7,782 bases of DNA from Dyella_B sp035277725 (lineage in GTDB: Bacteria; Pseudomonadota; Gammaproteobacteria; Xanthomonadales; Rhodanobacteraceae): assembly GCF_035277725.1 (NCBI RefSeq), contig NZ_DATEJY010000105.1:1-7782 (forward strand), read 5' to 3'. Shown in pieces: positions 1 through 7,729 of the stretch. Positions within the stretch are counted from its first letter, which is position 1. The number at the start of each line of letters is the position of its first letter. The translations under genes were made by a program, and so were the position numbers. Under the pieces are notes generated by a model. The model had not been told where the DNA came from, did not search any database, and worked only from the letters and a program-made list of their open reading frames with translations.

Positions 1-379
1 CAAGAGCCTGGCGACCGGCAGGAGCTCGATCGCGATGGGCGAGGGCGTGAATGTGCGCAGCGACAACAGCATTGCGATCGGGCGTGGCGCGATGGTGACG
101 GCGAATGCGAGCGATGCGCTGGCGCTGGGCGCGGAGGCGAGTGTGGAAGCGGGTGCGATCGGCAGTGTCGCCCTGGGCCATGGCGCGGTGGCGGATCGTG
201 GTAATTCGATTTCCATTGGTGGTGGCAGTGTCGGTGCACGGCAGATCATCCATGTTGCGGCGGGTACCGAACTCGATGACGCAGTGAATGTGGCGCAACT
301 GAAGGAAGCCGTTGCGGCGATGATGGCCGAGATACAGCAGTTGCGCAGCCAGCTTGCTGCACGCCCGGCTGCGCATTGA
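1..379 (+). CDS. YadA-like adhesin head protein, C-terminal part, no membrane anchor
   Basis: The 5' part lies outside the window; the open frame runs from base 2 to the TGA at 377-379 (125 residues visible). The residues show repeats of the YadA/Hep_Hag head type, about 14 residues each, with cores SIAMG, SIAIG, ALALG, SVALG and SISIG. A neck motif follows (RQIIHVAAGTELDDAVNVAQL), then about 20 residues of likely coiled coil (AEIQQLRSQLAARPAAH). In known type Vc autotransporters the head is followed by a stalk and a C-terminal YadA beta-barrel anchor of about 70-80 residues. Here the gene stops straight after the neck and a terminator-like hairpin follows, so stalk and anchor are absent. The visible part aligns without large gaps to residues about 201-304 of the convergent full-length adhesin. 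It could be a truncated paralogue, a separate head-only protein or a decaying gene; the missing 5' end prevents a decision. Confidence 0.8.
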   Translation, partial: KSLATGRSSIAMGEGVNVRSDNSIAIGRGAMVTANASDALALGAEASVEAGAIGSVALGHGAVADRGNSISIGGGSVGARQIIHVAAGTELDDAVNVAQLKEAVAAMMAEIQQLRSQLAARPAAH

Positions 380-386
380 TGCACGC

Positions 387-415
387 AAAAAAGAAGCCTG
401 GCGAAGGCCAGGCTT
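387..415 (-). terminator. Intrinsic terminator for the minus-strand adhesin gene
   Basis: A perfect 9-bp inverted repeat, AAGCCTGGC (394-402) and GCCAGGCTT (407-415), encloses a 4-nt loop. Read on the minus strand the stem is followed after one base by six T (A-run at 387-392), the classic Rho-independent form. It lies about 83 nt after the stop of the minus-strand adhesin. On the plus strand the same stem begins 15 nt after the head-gene stop, but only a short TTT run follows, so termination in that direction would be weaker. It may serve both convergent genes. Confidence 0.8.
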
Positions 416-456
416 TGAGGGAACGACTTGAGGAGGATATTTATAACTTGCTGGAT

Positions 457-490
457 CGGCGTCCTCCCCTGCTTGCAGGAGAGGATGCCG
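457..490. repeat. Long hairpin just after the adhesin stop codon
   Basis: CGGC-G-TCCTC (457-466) pairs with GAGGA-T-GCCG (481-490), and CCTG (468-471) pairs with CAGG (476-479) around a CTTG loop. There is one C/A mismatch (467/480) and one position (461/486) that pairs as G-U only in a plus-strand transcript. It begins 8 nt beyond the TGA of the minus-strand adhesin. No T-run follows on either strand, so it is not a standard intrinsic terminator. It could stabilise the 3' end of the adhesin mRNA or block read-through from the convergent gene; the function is inferred only. Confidence 0.6.
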
Positions 491-497
491 AGGTTTA

Positions 498-2315
498 TCA
501 CCACTGGAACGATGCACCCACACCGACGGTGTTGCCATCGTTGGACAAGCCCACACCTGCGCGAACCTTCCAGTTTTCGTTGATGCGAGCTTCCCCACCC
601 AGGGCGGCAGAGGTATAGCCCTTGTAGCTACCCACGCCAGCACCGACCGAGAACGTTTTGCCAACGTCGACGCCCGGAATCATGGTGAGTGCCGTGACAC
701 CCGCAATACCGGAGTAAGCCGCGCGTGCGGTGTTGCCGATCTGACCCTGCAGCCCGTCGACCTGACTCTGCAGCCCATCGATGCGCTTATCGAGCTGATT
801 CACGGCACCTTCGACGCCGCGAACTTGCTGGCCACCGATCGTGTAAGTCGGTGTGCTGATGGTACCGTCCGCGTTGAGAGTGGCCCCGCCGCCGAGCGCA
901 TCGGCCGTGCTTTGCGCGGTGGCAGCGAGCTGCGATCCGTTGACGGCATCCTTGCTTCCTGCATTCACGGCACCATCGCCGACGTTGGTGATCTTGTTGC
1001 CCTGGGCATCGTAGTTCCACGTGCCGCCACCATCGCCACCACCACCACCGTTGTTCTCGATGTTGGTGACGCGGTCGCCGATGCTGGTGACGCTCTGGTT
1101 CAAGTTGTCGACCTGGCCTTGCAGTGCGCTCAGCTGGCCGAAGTTGACGGCGTCATATTGGTTTTTGCCATCCGCTACGTTGGTCAGGATCACTGGCGAT
1201 GAAGCCGGGCCGCCCAGTGTCACCGAACCGTAGTTCGCGGAGCCGTCATCATTCAGGTCGTATCTCACAGCCAGCGAATCGGTGGCACCCGATGAGGCCG
1301 CGGCCTGGATGGCCTGTTGGACGGTGAAATACTTGTTGCCGAAGACCGTAAATTCAGGCTGCGTGATGCTGCCATCCGGCGCGATGCCGGCGCCGGCACC
1401 CAAGGCATCCGTGACGCCTTTGAGCTGGCTTACGTTCACCGCATCCGTCAGTTGCGTGCCGGGTGCCACGTTGATGATCTGGCGTTCTGCACCGAAGGCA
1501 CCGATGGATAGCGCATTCACGCGGTCGGCGATGGTGCCGGCGCCCAAGGCGATGCTGCCATAGGCATTGGCAGCCACATTGGCGCCCGCACCCAATGCGA
1601 TGGCATTGGTCGCGTTTACGCCCACGCTTGCGCCGGTGCCCATGGCGATCGAGTTGTCGCTGCGGCTGTTTACTCTGGCGCCGTCGCCCATCGCGATCGA
1701 GCTCTTGCTCAGCGCCTGGGTATTGTTGTTGCCGACGGCAAGCGCGTTATCGGCATTTGCCCTCACGTTTGCACCCAGCGCTATGGCTTGTGTACCCCGG
1801 GTGGAAACATTCGAGCCAACCGCGACTGAATAGGCCTGGTCTGCTCCGGTCTGAGCACGGCTGCCGAGTGCAACGGAGTTGTCCGATACAGCGATGGCCT
1901 GCACGCCCAAGGCGACCGTATTGCCGCCACTGGCGTTTGAATTCACGCCCATGGCCAGTGCGGACATCGTCGAAGCCGCATTATTGAGGTCTGCGTAATT
2001 GGTGCCCTGCATGCCATCAATAGCAATCAGCGGGTCGGATACGTCCATGATGCCCATGGAGCTGCGCGCAGCCGTGCCCATCGCCAGTAGCGGGTTGGCG
2101 AGGTTGGCATAGGTAGCGTTGTGCGCGTCGTCGTCGTTGTTTTTGTCGTCGGTTGCTGTTGCGTCATAGCTGTCTGCAAACGACGTGTTCTGCACATCGG
2201 TACCGTTGGCCACCGCCGACCCCATCAGAATGGCTTCGGCCAGGGCAGCCGCGATCAAGCTGCGGGTAAAGCGTCCTTGCTTATGGCTGGGATTAATACG
2301 ATTCGCCATGCTCAT
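498..2315 (-). CDS. Trimeric autotransporter adhesin (YadA/type Vc family)
   Basis: This 605-residue protein is predicted to be a surface-exposed homotrimeric adhesin that crosses the outer membrane through its own C-terminal barrel. Residues 1-36 form a signal peptide: a basic N-region with R/K, a hydrophobic core around 20-36, and a likely cut after SAVA. It lacks the long extended signal typical of many family members. Residues 37-70 are polar and Asp/Asn rich. Head repeats with cores such as SVALG, AIALG, SIAMG and SIALG span about 118-273. A neck follows at 278-299 (RQIINVAPG...DAVNVSQL). Two more neck/HIM-like motifs lie at 376-396 and 440-463, with a Gly-rich linker at 423-431 between them. 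A coiled coil covers about 500-528 and the YadA anchor about 527-605, ending in the aromatic FQW usual for outer-membrane proteins. The first ATG is preferred because GAGGAG lies 6 nt upstream; an ATG two codons later is possible. The target surface or ligand cannot be read from the sequence. Confidence 0.95.
   Translation of the reverse strand: MSMANRINPSHKQGRFTRSLIAAALAEAILMGSAVANGTDVQNTSFADSYDATATDDKNNDDDAHNATYANLANPLLAMGTAARSSMGIMDVSDPLIAIDGMQGTNYADLNNAASTMSALAMGVNSNASGGNTVALGVQAIAVSDNSVALGSRAQTGADQAYSVAVGSNVSTRGTQAIALGANVRANADNALAVGNNNTQALSKSSIAMGDGARVNSRSDNSIAMGTGASVGVNATNAIALGAGANVAANAYGSIALGAGTIADRVNALSIGAFGAERQIINVAPGTQLTDAVNVSQLKGVTDALGAGAGIAPDGSITQPEFTVFGNKYFTVQQAIQAAASSGATDSLAVRYDLNDDGSANYGSVTLGGPASSPVILTNVADGKNQYDAVNFGQLSALQGQVDNLNQSVTSIGDRVTNIENNGGGGGDGGGTWNYDAQGNKITNVGDGAVNAGSKDAVNGSQLAATAQSTADALGGGATLNADGTISTPTYTIGGQQVRGVEGAVNQLDKRIDGLQSQVDGLQGQIGNTARAAYSGIAGVTALTMIPGVDVGKTFSVGAGVGSYKGYTSAALGGEARINENWKVRAGVGLSNDGNTVGVGASFQW
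1036..1049. repeat. CCA triplet repeat in the adhesin Gly linker
   Basis: Four CCA units plus CC on the plus strand (GGT on the coding strand) encode part of the glycine run at residues 423-431, between the second and third neck motifs. Slippage would change linker length in frame and would not switch the gene off. It is short, and polymorphism is not shown. Confidence 0.6.
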
Positions 2316-2321
2316 GGCGTT

Positions 2322-2347
2322 CTCCTCATCAGATCGTTGGTGATGAG
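2322..2347 (-). promoter_or_regulatory. Adhesin ribosome binding site with overlapping dyad
   Basis: On the minus strand GAGGAG (2322-2327) lies 6 nt before the ATG at 2315. Its first half also forms the 3' arm of a perfect 7-bp inverted repeat, CTCATCA (2341-2347 read on minus) and TGATGAG (2325-2331), with a 9-nt spacer. In RNA this stem would cover part of the Shine-Dalgarno. Because the predicted transcription start falls near 2344, the dyad could equally be a DNA operator at +1. Confidence 0.5.
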
Positions 2348-2350
2348 GGA

Positions 2351-2379
2351 ATGCTAGAAATGGCGAGTATTTAGGTCAT
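2351..2379 (-). promoter_or_regulatory. Putative sigma70 promoter of the adhesin gene
   Basis: Minus-strand ATGACC (2374-2379) resembles the -35 box at 4 of 6 bases. TAGCAT (2351-2356) resembles the -10 box at 4 of 6. They are 17 nt apart, which would place the start near 2344 and give a leader of about 30 nt. Both boxes are weak matches, so this is only the best candidate seen by eye. Confidence 0.35.
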
Positions 2380-2529
2380 TCGGGTCGAGTCTGATCCATA
2401 TGGGATGAGTCGTAGTCTCAGTCCGAATTTGTCCGATGCTGGGTGGCACGCTGAACAGCGTGGCGAGGTTTGTTCAGTATCGCAGGCTGATCGTCGGGTC
2501 GGCGGAGGCGGGCCTGGTGGCATAGGCAT

Positions 2530-2610
2530 CGTCGCCCCGGCGAACGCCGGGGACCAGTGACTTTCGGCGCTCCAAAAAGTCACTGGGTCCCGGCTTTCGC
2601 CGGGACGACG
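2530..2610. repeat. Inverted pair of palindromic REP-like units
   Basis: Unit A (2530-2564) and unit B (2574-2610, reverse orientation) match at 31 of 35 positions and are separated by 9 nt. Each contains its own hairpin: CCCCGGCG/CGCCGGGG at 2535-2552, and GTCCCGGC/GCCGGGAC with a TTTC loop at 2587-2606. Each also carries a CCAGTGACTTT tail pointing toward the centre. The whole element can fold into a long cruciform. The CCGGC-GAA-GCCGG core followed by CCAGTGACTTT resembles dispersed repeats I know from Xanthomonadales and related genomes. No transposase is encoded here. Confidence 0.8.
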
Positions 2611-2688
2611 ATTTAAGCTTTTCCGTCGTATGCGAGCAAAGTCCGGCCTAAGTTAGTGCCATTGGGCCTGGTGGCTTTGACGATATTC

Positions 2689-2725
2689 AAGTCGCTGGGT
2701 CTCGGCTTTCGCCGGGGCGAAGACG
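2689..2725. repeat. Third, degenerate copy of the same REP-like unit
   Basis: The unit has the same orientation as unit B of the pair at 2530-2610: AAGTCGCTGGGTCTCGGC, TTTC loop, GCCGGGG, ending GACG. Its stem (2701-2706 with 2711-2716) has one G-T pair and several substitutions, so it looks older. It begins 37 nt beyond the stop of the minus-strand VOC gene and could act as a 3' mRNA hairpin for it; no separate intrinsic terminator is visible there. Confidence 0.7.
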
Positions 2726-2761
2726 TATTGAACGCTTTGCTGTTGTTCGGGCGCTTTGGTG

Positions 2762-3184
2762 TTACGCGCCTTCGTGCTGCACGTTCACCATCCACGGCAC
2801 GCCGAACTTGTCCACCAGCATGCCGAAGCCGTCGGTCCAGAAGGTTTTCTGGAACGGCATGGTGACTTGGCCGCCTTGCGCCAACGCGTTGAAATGCTTT
2901 TCACCCGTGGCGACATCCTTGACGGTGACCGAAAGGCTGAAGCCGGCGTGTTCGGTTTTCTTCTCGCCCGCCTGGCCGTCGGACATCAGCAGATGCGTGC
3001 TGCCGATGGCCAAGGTGGCGTGCATGATCTTGTCGGCGAGTTCGGGCGCGGTCTGATAATCGTTGCTGGCGGGCGCATCCTTGAAACGCATCTTCATGAG
3101 TTCCTGTGCGCCGAGCGCGTCGCGATAGAACGCAATGGCCTCTTCGCAGCGGCCGTCGAAGAACAGGTAAGGCTGGATTTCCAT
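2762..3184 (-). CDS. PhnB/YjdN-like VOC-fold protein (glyoxalase superfamily)
   Basis: This is a 140-residue protein of the vicinal oxygen chelate superfamily, probably cytoplasmic. The pattern is typical of the PhnB-like group: N-terminal MEIQPYLFFDGRCEEAIAFY, a central MHATLAIGSTHLLMSDG strand segment, and C-terminal GGQVTMPFQKTFW followed by DGFGMLVDKFGVPWMVN. Despite the name PhnB, members of this group are generally not shown to act on phosphonates, and the substrate here is unknown. The start at 3184 is chosen because GAGG lies 7 nt upstream and the family begins at this Met. An ATG two codons earlier (3190) has poor spacing, and the in-frame extension to 3283 runs through a repeat. The gene follows uvrA and the thioesterase on the same strand, so co-transcription is plausible. 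I see no promoter of its own. Confidence 0.88.
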   Translation of the reverse strand: MEIQPYLFFDGRCEEAIAFYRDALGAQELMKMRFKDAPASNDYQTAPELADKIMHATLAIGSTHLLMSDGQAGEKKTEHAGFSLSVTVKDVATGEKHFNALAQGGQVTMPFQKTFWTDGFGMLVDKFGVPWMVNVQHEGA

Positions 3185-3214
3185 AGTCATGCCTCGCTCG
3201 TTGGGGAAGGGAAT

Positions 3215-3290
3215 GCGTGGGTTGGGGGCGAACCCAACATCACGATGCATGGATGCATGGCGATGTTGGGATTTGCACCCCAACCTACGC
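3215..3290. repeat. Inverted pair of GTAG-type REPs between two genes
   Basis: Left arm 3215-3241 and right arm 3262-3290 are inverted copies of one unit with the core GTTGGGG...CCCAACATC, separated by 20 nt that contain ATGCAT twice. The right unit, read on the minus strand, starts with GTAG; the left has GTGG there. A palindrome headed by a GTAG tetranucleotide fits the GTAG-REP class mobilised by RAYT (TnpA-REP) proteins and known as SMAG elements in Stenotrophomonas maltophilia. The right unit overlaps the thioesterase stop codon. Confidence 0.75.
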
Positions 3291-3703
3291 GGCGTCGCGG
3301 ATGGCTTGTGGCAAGGCTACGGATTTGCCAGTGGCGGGGTCCATCCACACCATCACCACGTTGCCATCGCAATAGAGCTTGTCGTGGTCGGCAGCATCCA
3401 CGATGCGATGCGCGACGGTCATGGAGCTGTTGCCCATGCGCGCGCAATACAGCTCGATATGCACCTCGCCGGGCCACGCGATCGGCTGGCGATAGTTGAG
3501 CGTACTCGCCGCCATCACTGGCATGGCGTGCTCGCTCGACCACGGCCCTGGCAGATGTTGCAGCCATTGCACGCGCGCTTCTTCCAGATAGGTGAGATAG
3601 GTCGAATTGTTGACGTGATTGAACGCGTCCAGGTCGCGCCAGCGCACGCTGATGGCGGCGGTGTACAACGGTGCGGAAACGGAGGAGGAATCGGTTGCCG
3701 TGT

Positions 3704-3707
<4 letters not shown>
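3285..3707 (-). CDS. Acyl-CoA thioesterase-like protein (YbgC/4HBT hotdog fold)
   Basis: This 140-residue hotdog-fold protein is predicted to hydrolyse acyl-CoA thioesters in the cytoplasm. The 4-hydroxybenzoyl-CoA thioesterase signature is at residues 22-48: RWRDLDAFNHVNNSTYL followed by EEARVQWL. It contains Asp25/Asp27 as the candidate catalytic acid and the His31-Val-Asn-Asn loop. The length fits the family (about 130-150). The ATG at 3705-3707 overlaps the uvrA TGA as ATGA, which suggests translational coupling and a shared transcript. The stop is a TAG at 3285-3287 that belongs to the GTAG edge of a REP unit, so the C-terminus was probably set by that repeat. The acyl substrate cannot be told from the sequence, and the link to DNA repair is only positional. 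Confidence 0.9.
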
Positions 3708-6601
<2,894 letters not shown>

Positions 6602-6628
6602 CACGCCTGACTATTTGGGGGACCGCGC

Positions 6629-6637
6629 ACTATAACA
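6629..6637 (-). promoter_or_regulatory. Putative extended -10 promoter of uvrA
   Basis: On the minus strand TGTTATAGT combines a TG extension with TATAGT (5 of 6 to TATAAT), 28 nt from the uvrA ATG. The start would be near 6622, giving a leader of about 20 nt. There is no convincing -35 box at 17 nt, which extended -10 promoters tolerate. CACT and AGTG flank the element as a short dyad, not a match to a LexA box. Confidence 0.45.
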
Positions 6638-6672
6638 AGTGGGTGCCTACGGACCGCAGCGCGTGCACGGAA

Positions 6673-6700
6673 GCCTGCTGACAGCGTTATGTCAGCAGGC
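6673..6700. repeat. Perfect 11-bp inverted repeat in the divergent region
   Basis: GCCTGCTGACA (6673-6683) and TGTCAGCAGGC (6690-6700) form a perfect inverted repeat with a 6-nt spacer, in the 159-bp region between uvrA and the divergent DUF2059 gene. No T-run follows on either strand. It lies about 36 bp upstream of the uvrA -10 candidate and 60 bp upstream of the DUF2059 start. It could be an operator for a dimeric regulator serving both sides or a leader hairpin; I cannot assign a regulator. Confidence 0.65.
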
Positions 6701-6760
6701 CGTCTGGACGCGATATGCTCGCCGCCCTGGACATGGCGTTAACCCGAGCGGAGGACACAT

Positions 6761-7243
6761 ATGGCAGGCAAGCGGATGGTGATCCTGGCGGCGTGCGCGG
6801 CGCTTGCGGCCGGCCCGGCCTTCGCGTCGCAGCCCTCCGAGGCAAAGGTGCGCGAACTGATGCAGGTGATGAACGTTTCCAGCCAGTTCGCCGCCATGAA
6901 CGACCAGATGGCCGAGGTGATGGGGCAGCAGCTGCCCTGCGTACCCACCGACTACTGGAAGGATTATATCGACAAGACCGGCACGGAGCAGTTGATCACC
7001 GCCATGATCCCGGCCTATCAGCACCATTTCTCCGCCGATGAGGTGGACGGCCTGATCAAGTTCTATAAGTCGCCCCTGGGCCAGAAACTGGTGGCCCAGA
7101 TGCCCGCCACCTTGGCCGAGGCGGCCCAGAGCGGCCAGCAGTGGAGCCGCCAGCGCACGGCGGACATGTTCTCCGACCTGCAGAAGCAAGGAAAACTGGG
7201 CGCCGACGGCCGCTGCCCCGCCACTGGCGGCGGCCACGGGTAG
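6761..7243 (+). CDS. Secreted DUF2059 domain protein
   Basis: This is a 160-residue protein of unknown function, predicted to be exported to the periplasm. A signal peptide covers residues 1-22: Lys/Arg at 4-5, a hydrophobic Ala-rich core, and a likely cut after AFA. The DUF2059 pattern is at about 78-128, with the helix-rich core FSADEVDGLIKFYKSPLGQK followed by LVAQMPATLAEA. The mature part has only two cysteines, Cys60 (LPCVP) and Cys152 (GRCPA), which could form a disulfide; this is inference. The start is well supported by GGAGG at 6750-6754 with 6 nt spacing. The TAG stop (7241-7243) is part of a GTAG-REP. The gene is divergent from uvrA and ends 51 bp before the -35 box of the rplU promoter. 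A possible -10 (TATGCT, 6714-6719) lacks a good -35. Confidence 0.85.
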   Translation: MAGKRMVILAACAALAAGPAFASQPSEAKVRELMQVMNVSSQFAAMNDQMAEVMGQQLPCVPTDYWKDYIDKTGTEQLITAMIPAYQHHFSADEVDGLIKFYKSPLGQKLVAQMPATLAEAAQSGQQWSRQRTADMFSDLQKQGKLGADGRCPATGGGHG

Positions 7244-7266
7244 ATTGGGGTGCGAACCCCAACTTC
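7240..7266 (+). repeat. GTAG-type REP at the DUF2059 gene end
   Basis: This 27-nt unit begins GTAG and contains the stem TTGGGG (7245-7250) and CCCCAA (7257-7262). It matches the unit at 3262-3288 (minus strand) at 23 of 27 positions. The TAG of GTAG is the stop codon of the DUF2059 gene. No T-run follows, so it is not a typical terminator. Confidence 0.75.
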
Positions 7267-7293
7267 GGGATGGCTGGCGCGGCTGGTTACCAA

Positions 7294-7323
7294 TTGACCA
7301 GAGCCCGCCCCCGTCGCTAAAAT
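7294..7323 (+). promoter_or_regulatory. Sigma70-type promoter of rplU-rpmA
   Basis: TTGACC (7294-7299, 5 of 6 to consensus) and TAAAAT (7318-7323, 5 of 6) are 18 nt apart, the strongest promoter match in the window. The predicted start is near 7330, leaving a leader of about 60 nt before rplU. A short dyad CTGGT/ACCAG (7283-7287, 7297-7301) overlaps the -35 box but is too short to call an operator. Confidence 0.75.
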
Positions 7324-7328
7324 CCGCA

Positions 7329-7359
7329 GTTCGCTACGCCCGGACTGGGCGCAGCGAAC
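7329..7359 (+). promoter_or_regulatory. Leader hairpin at the 5' end of the rplU transcript
   Basis: GTTCGCT (7329-7335) pairs with AGCGAAC (7353-7359), and CGCCC (7337-7341) pairs with GGGCG (7347-7351). There is one A/C mismatch and a 5-nt loop, giving 12 pairs. The stem starts at the predicted transcription start, so the mRNA would begin with it. It could protect the 5' end from decay or act in autogenous control by a ribosomal protein. It does not cover the Shine-Dalgarno near 7378-7382. Confidence 0.55.
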
Positions 7360-7390
7360 CCAAGAGAATAACGACAGAAGGGCTATTCCC

Positions 7391-7705
7391 ATGAGTTATG
7401 CAGTCATCAAGACCGGCGGCAAGCAATACCGCGTCCAGCAGGGCGACGTCCTGCGCGTGGAACTCTTGAACGCCGAAGAAGGCGCCAACGTGAAGTTCGA
7501 CCAGGTGCTGCTGGTTGGTTCCGGTGAAACCATCACCGTCGGCGCCCCGACCGTTTCCGGTGCCACCGTCACCGCCACCGTGCGCAAGCATGGCCGCGCC
7601 GATAAGGTCCGCATCGTCAAGTTCCGCCGCCGCAAGCACTACAAGCGTCAGCAGGGACATCGTCAGCATTTCACCGAAGTCGAGATCACGGGCATCAACG
7701 CCTGA
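7391..7705 (+). CDS. rplU: 50S ribosomal protein L21
   Basis: L21 is a 23S rRNA-binding protein of the large subunit. The 104-residue length is normal for the family. The N-terminus MSYAVIKTGGKQYRVQQGD and the basic C-terminal block KFRRRKHYKRQQGHRQHFTEV (about 77-97) are characteristic and contact rRNA in known structures. The start is supported by AAGGG about 8 nt upstream and by family alignment. It is the first gene of the usual rplU-rpmA unit, behind a good promoter and a leader hairpin. Confidence 0.98.
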   Translation: MSYAVIKTGGKQYRVQQGDVLRVELLNAEEGANVKFDQVLLVGSGETITVGAPTVSGATVTATVRKHGRADKVRIVKFRRRKHYKRQQGHRQHFTEVEITGINA

Positions 7706-7729
7706 TCCGCCAATCTGGAGTAATCAGTC

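Larger units (their letters stand above)
2316..2761. other. 446-bp intergenic region with promoter and REP cluster
   Basis: There is no credible gene here. The adhesin-proximal part (2316-2380) contains the ribosome binding site, a dyad and a putative promoter for the minus-strand adhesin. The part from 2530 to 2725 contains three copies of a palindromic repeat. Short open frames in this stretch run through the palindromes and lack ribosome binding sites. The bases between about 2385 and 2529 and between 2611 and 2688 show nothing I can name. Confidence 0.7.

Noticed and set aside
2510..2675. A 12-nt direct repeat (2510-2521 and 2664-2675) flanking the REP pair, possible target-site duplication
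   Set aside because: The copies are not adjacent to the element ends and no transposase is present; chance or decayed repeat sequence is simpler.
2371..2795. Short minus-strand open frames of 60-70 codons in the intergenic region
   Set aside because: They read through the palindromic repeats, and I see no ribosome binding site or family resemblance.
3185..3283. N-terminal extension of the VOC protein to an upstream ATG at 3283
   Set aside because: The extension is translated repeat sequence, and the internal ATG at 3184 has a well-spaced GAGG and fits the family start.
6629..6657. A LexA/SOS box upstream of uvrA
   Set aside because: uvrA is SOS-controlled in some bacteria, but the only dyad here (CACT...AGTG) does not match a known LexA consensus.
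7245..7262. Hairpin after the DUF2059 gene as an intrinsic terminator
   Set aside because: No T-run follows, and the sequence matches the GTAG-REP family instead.
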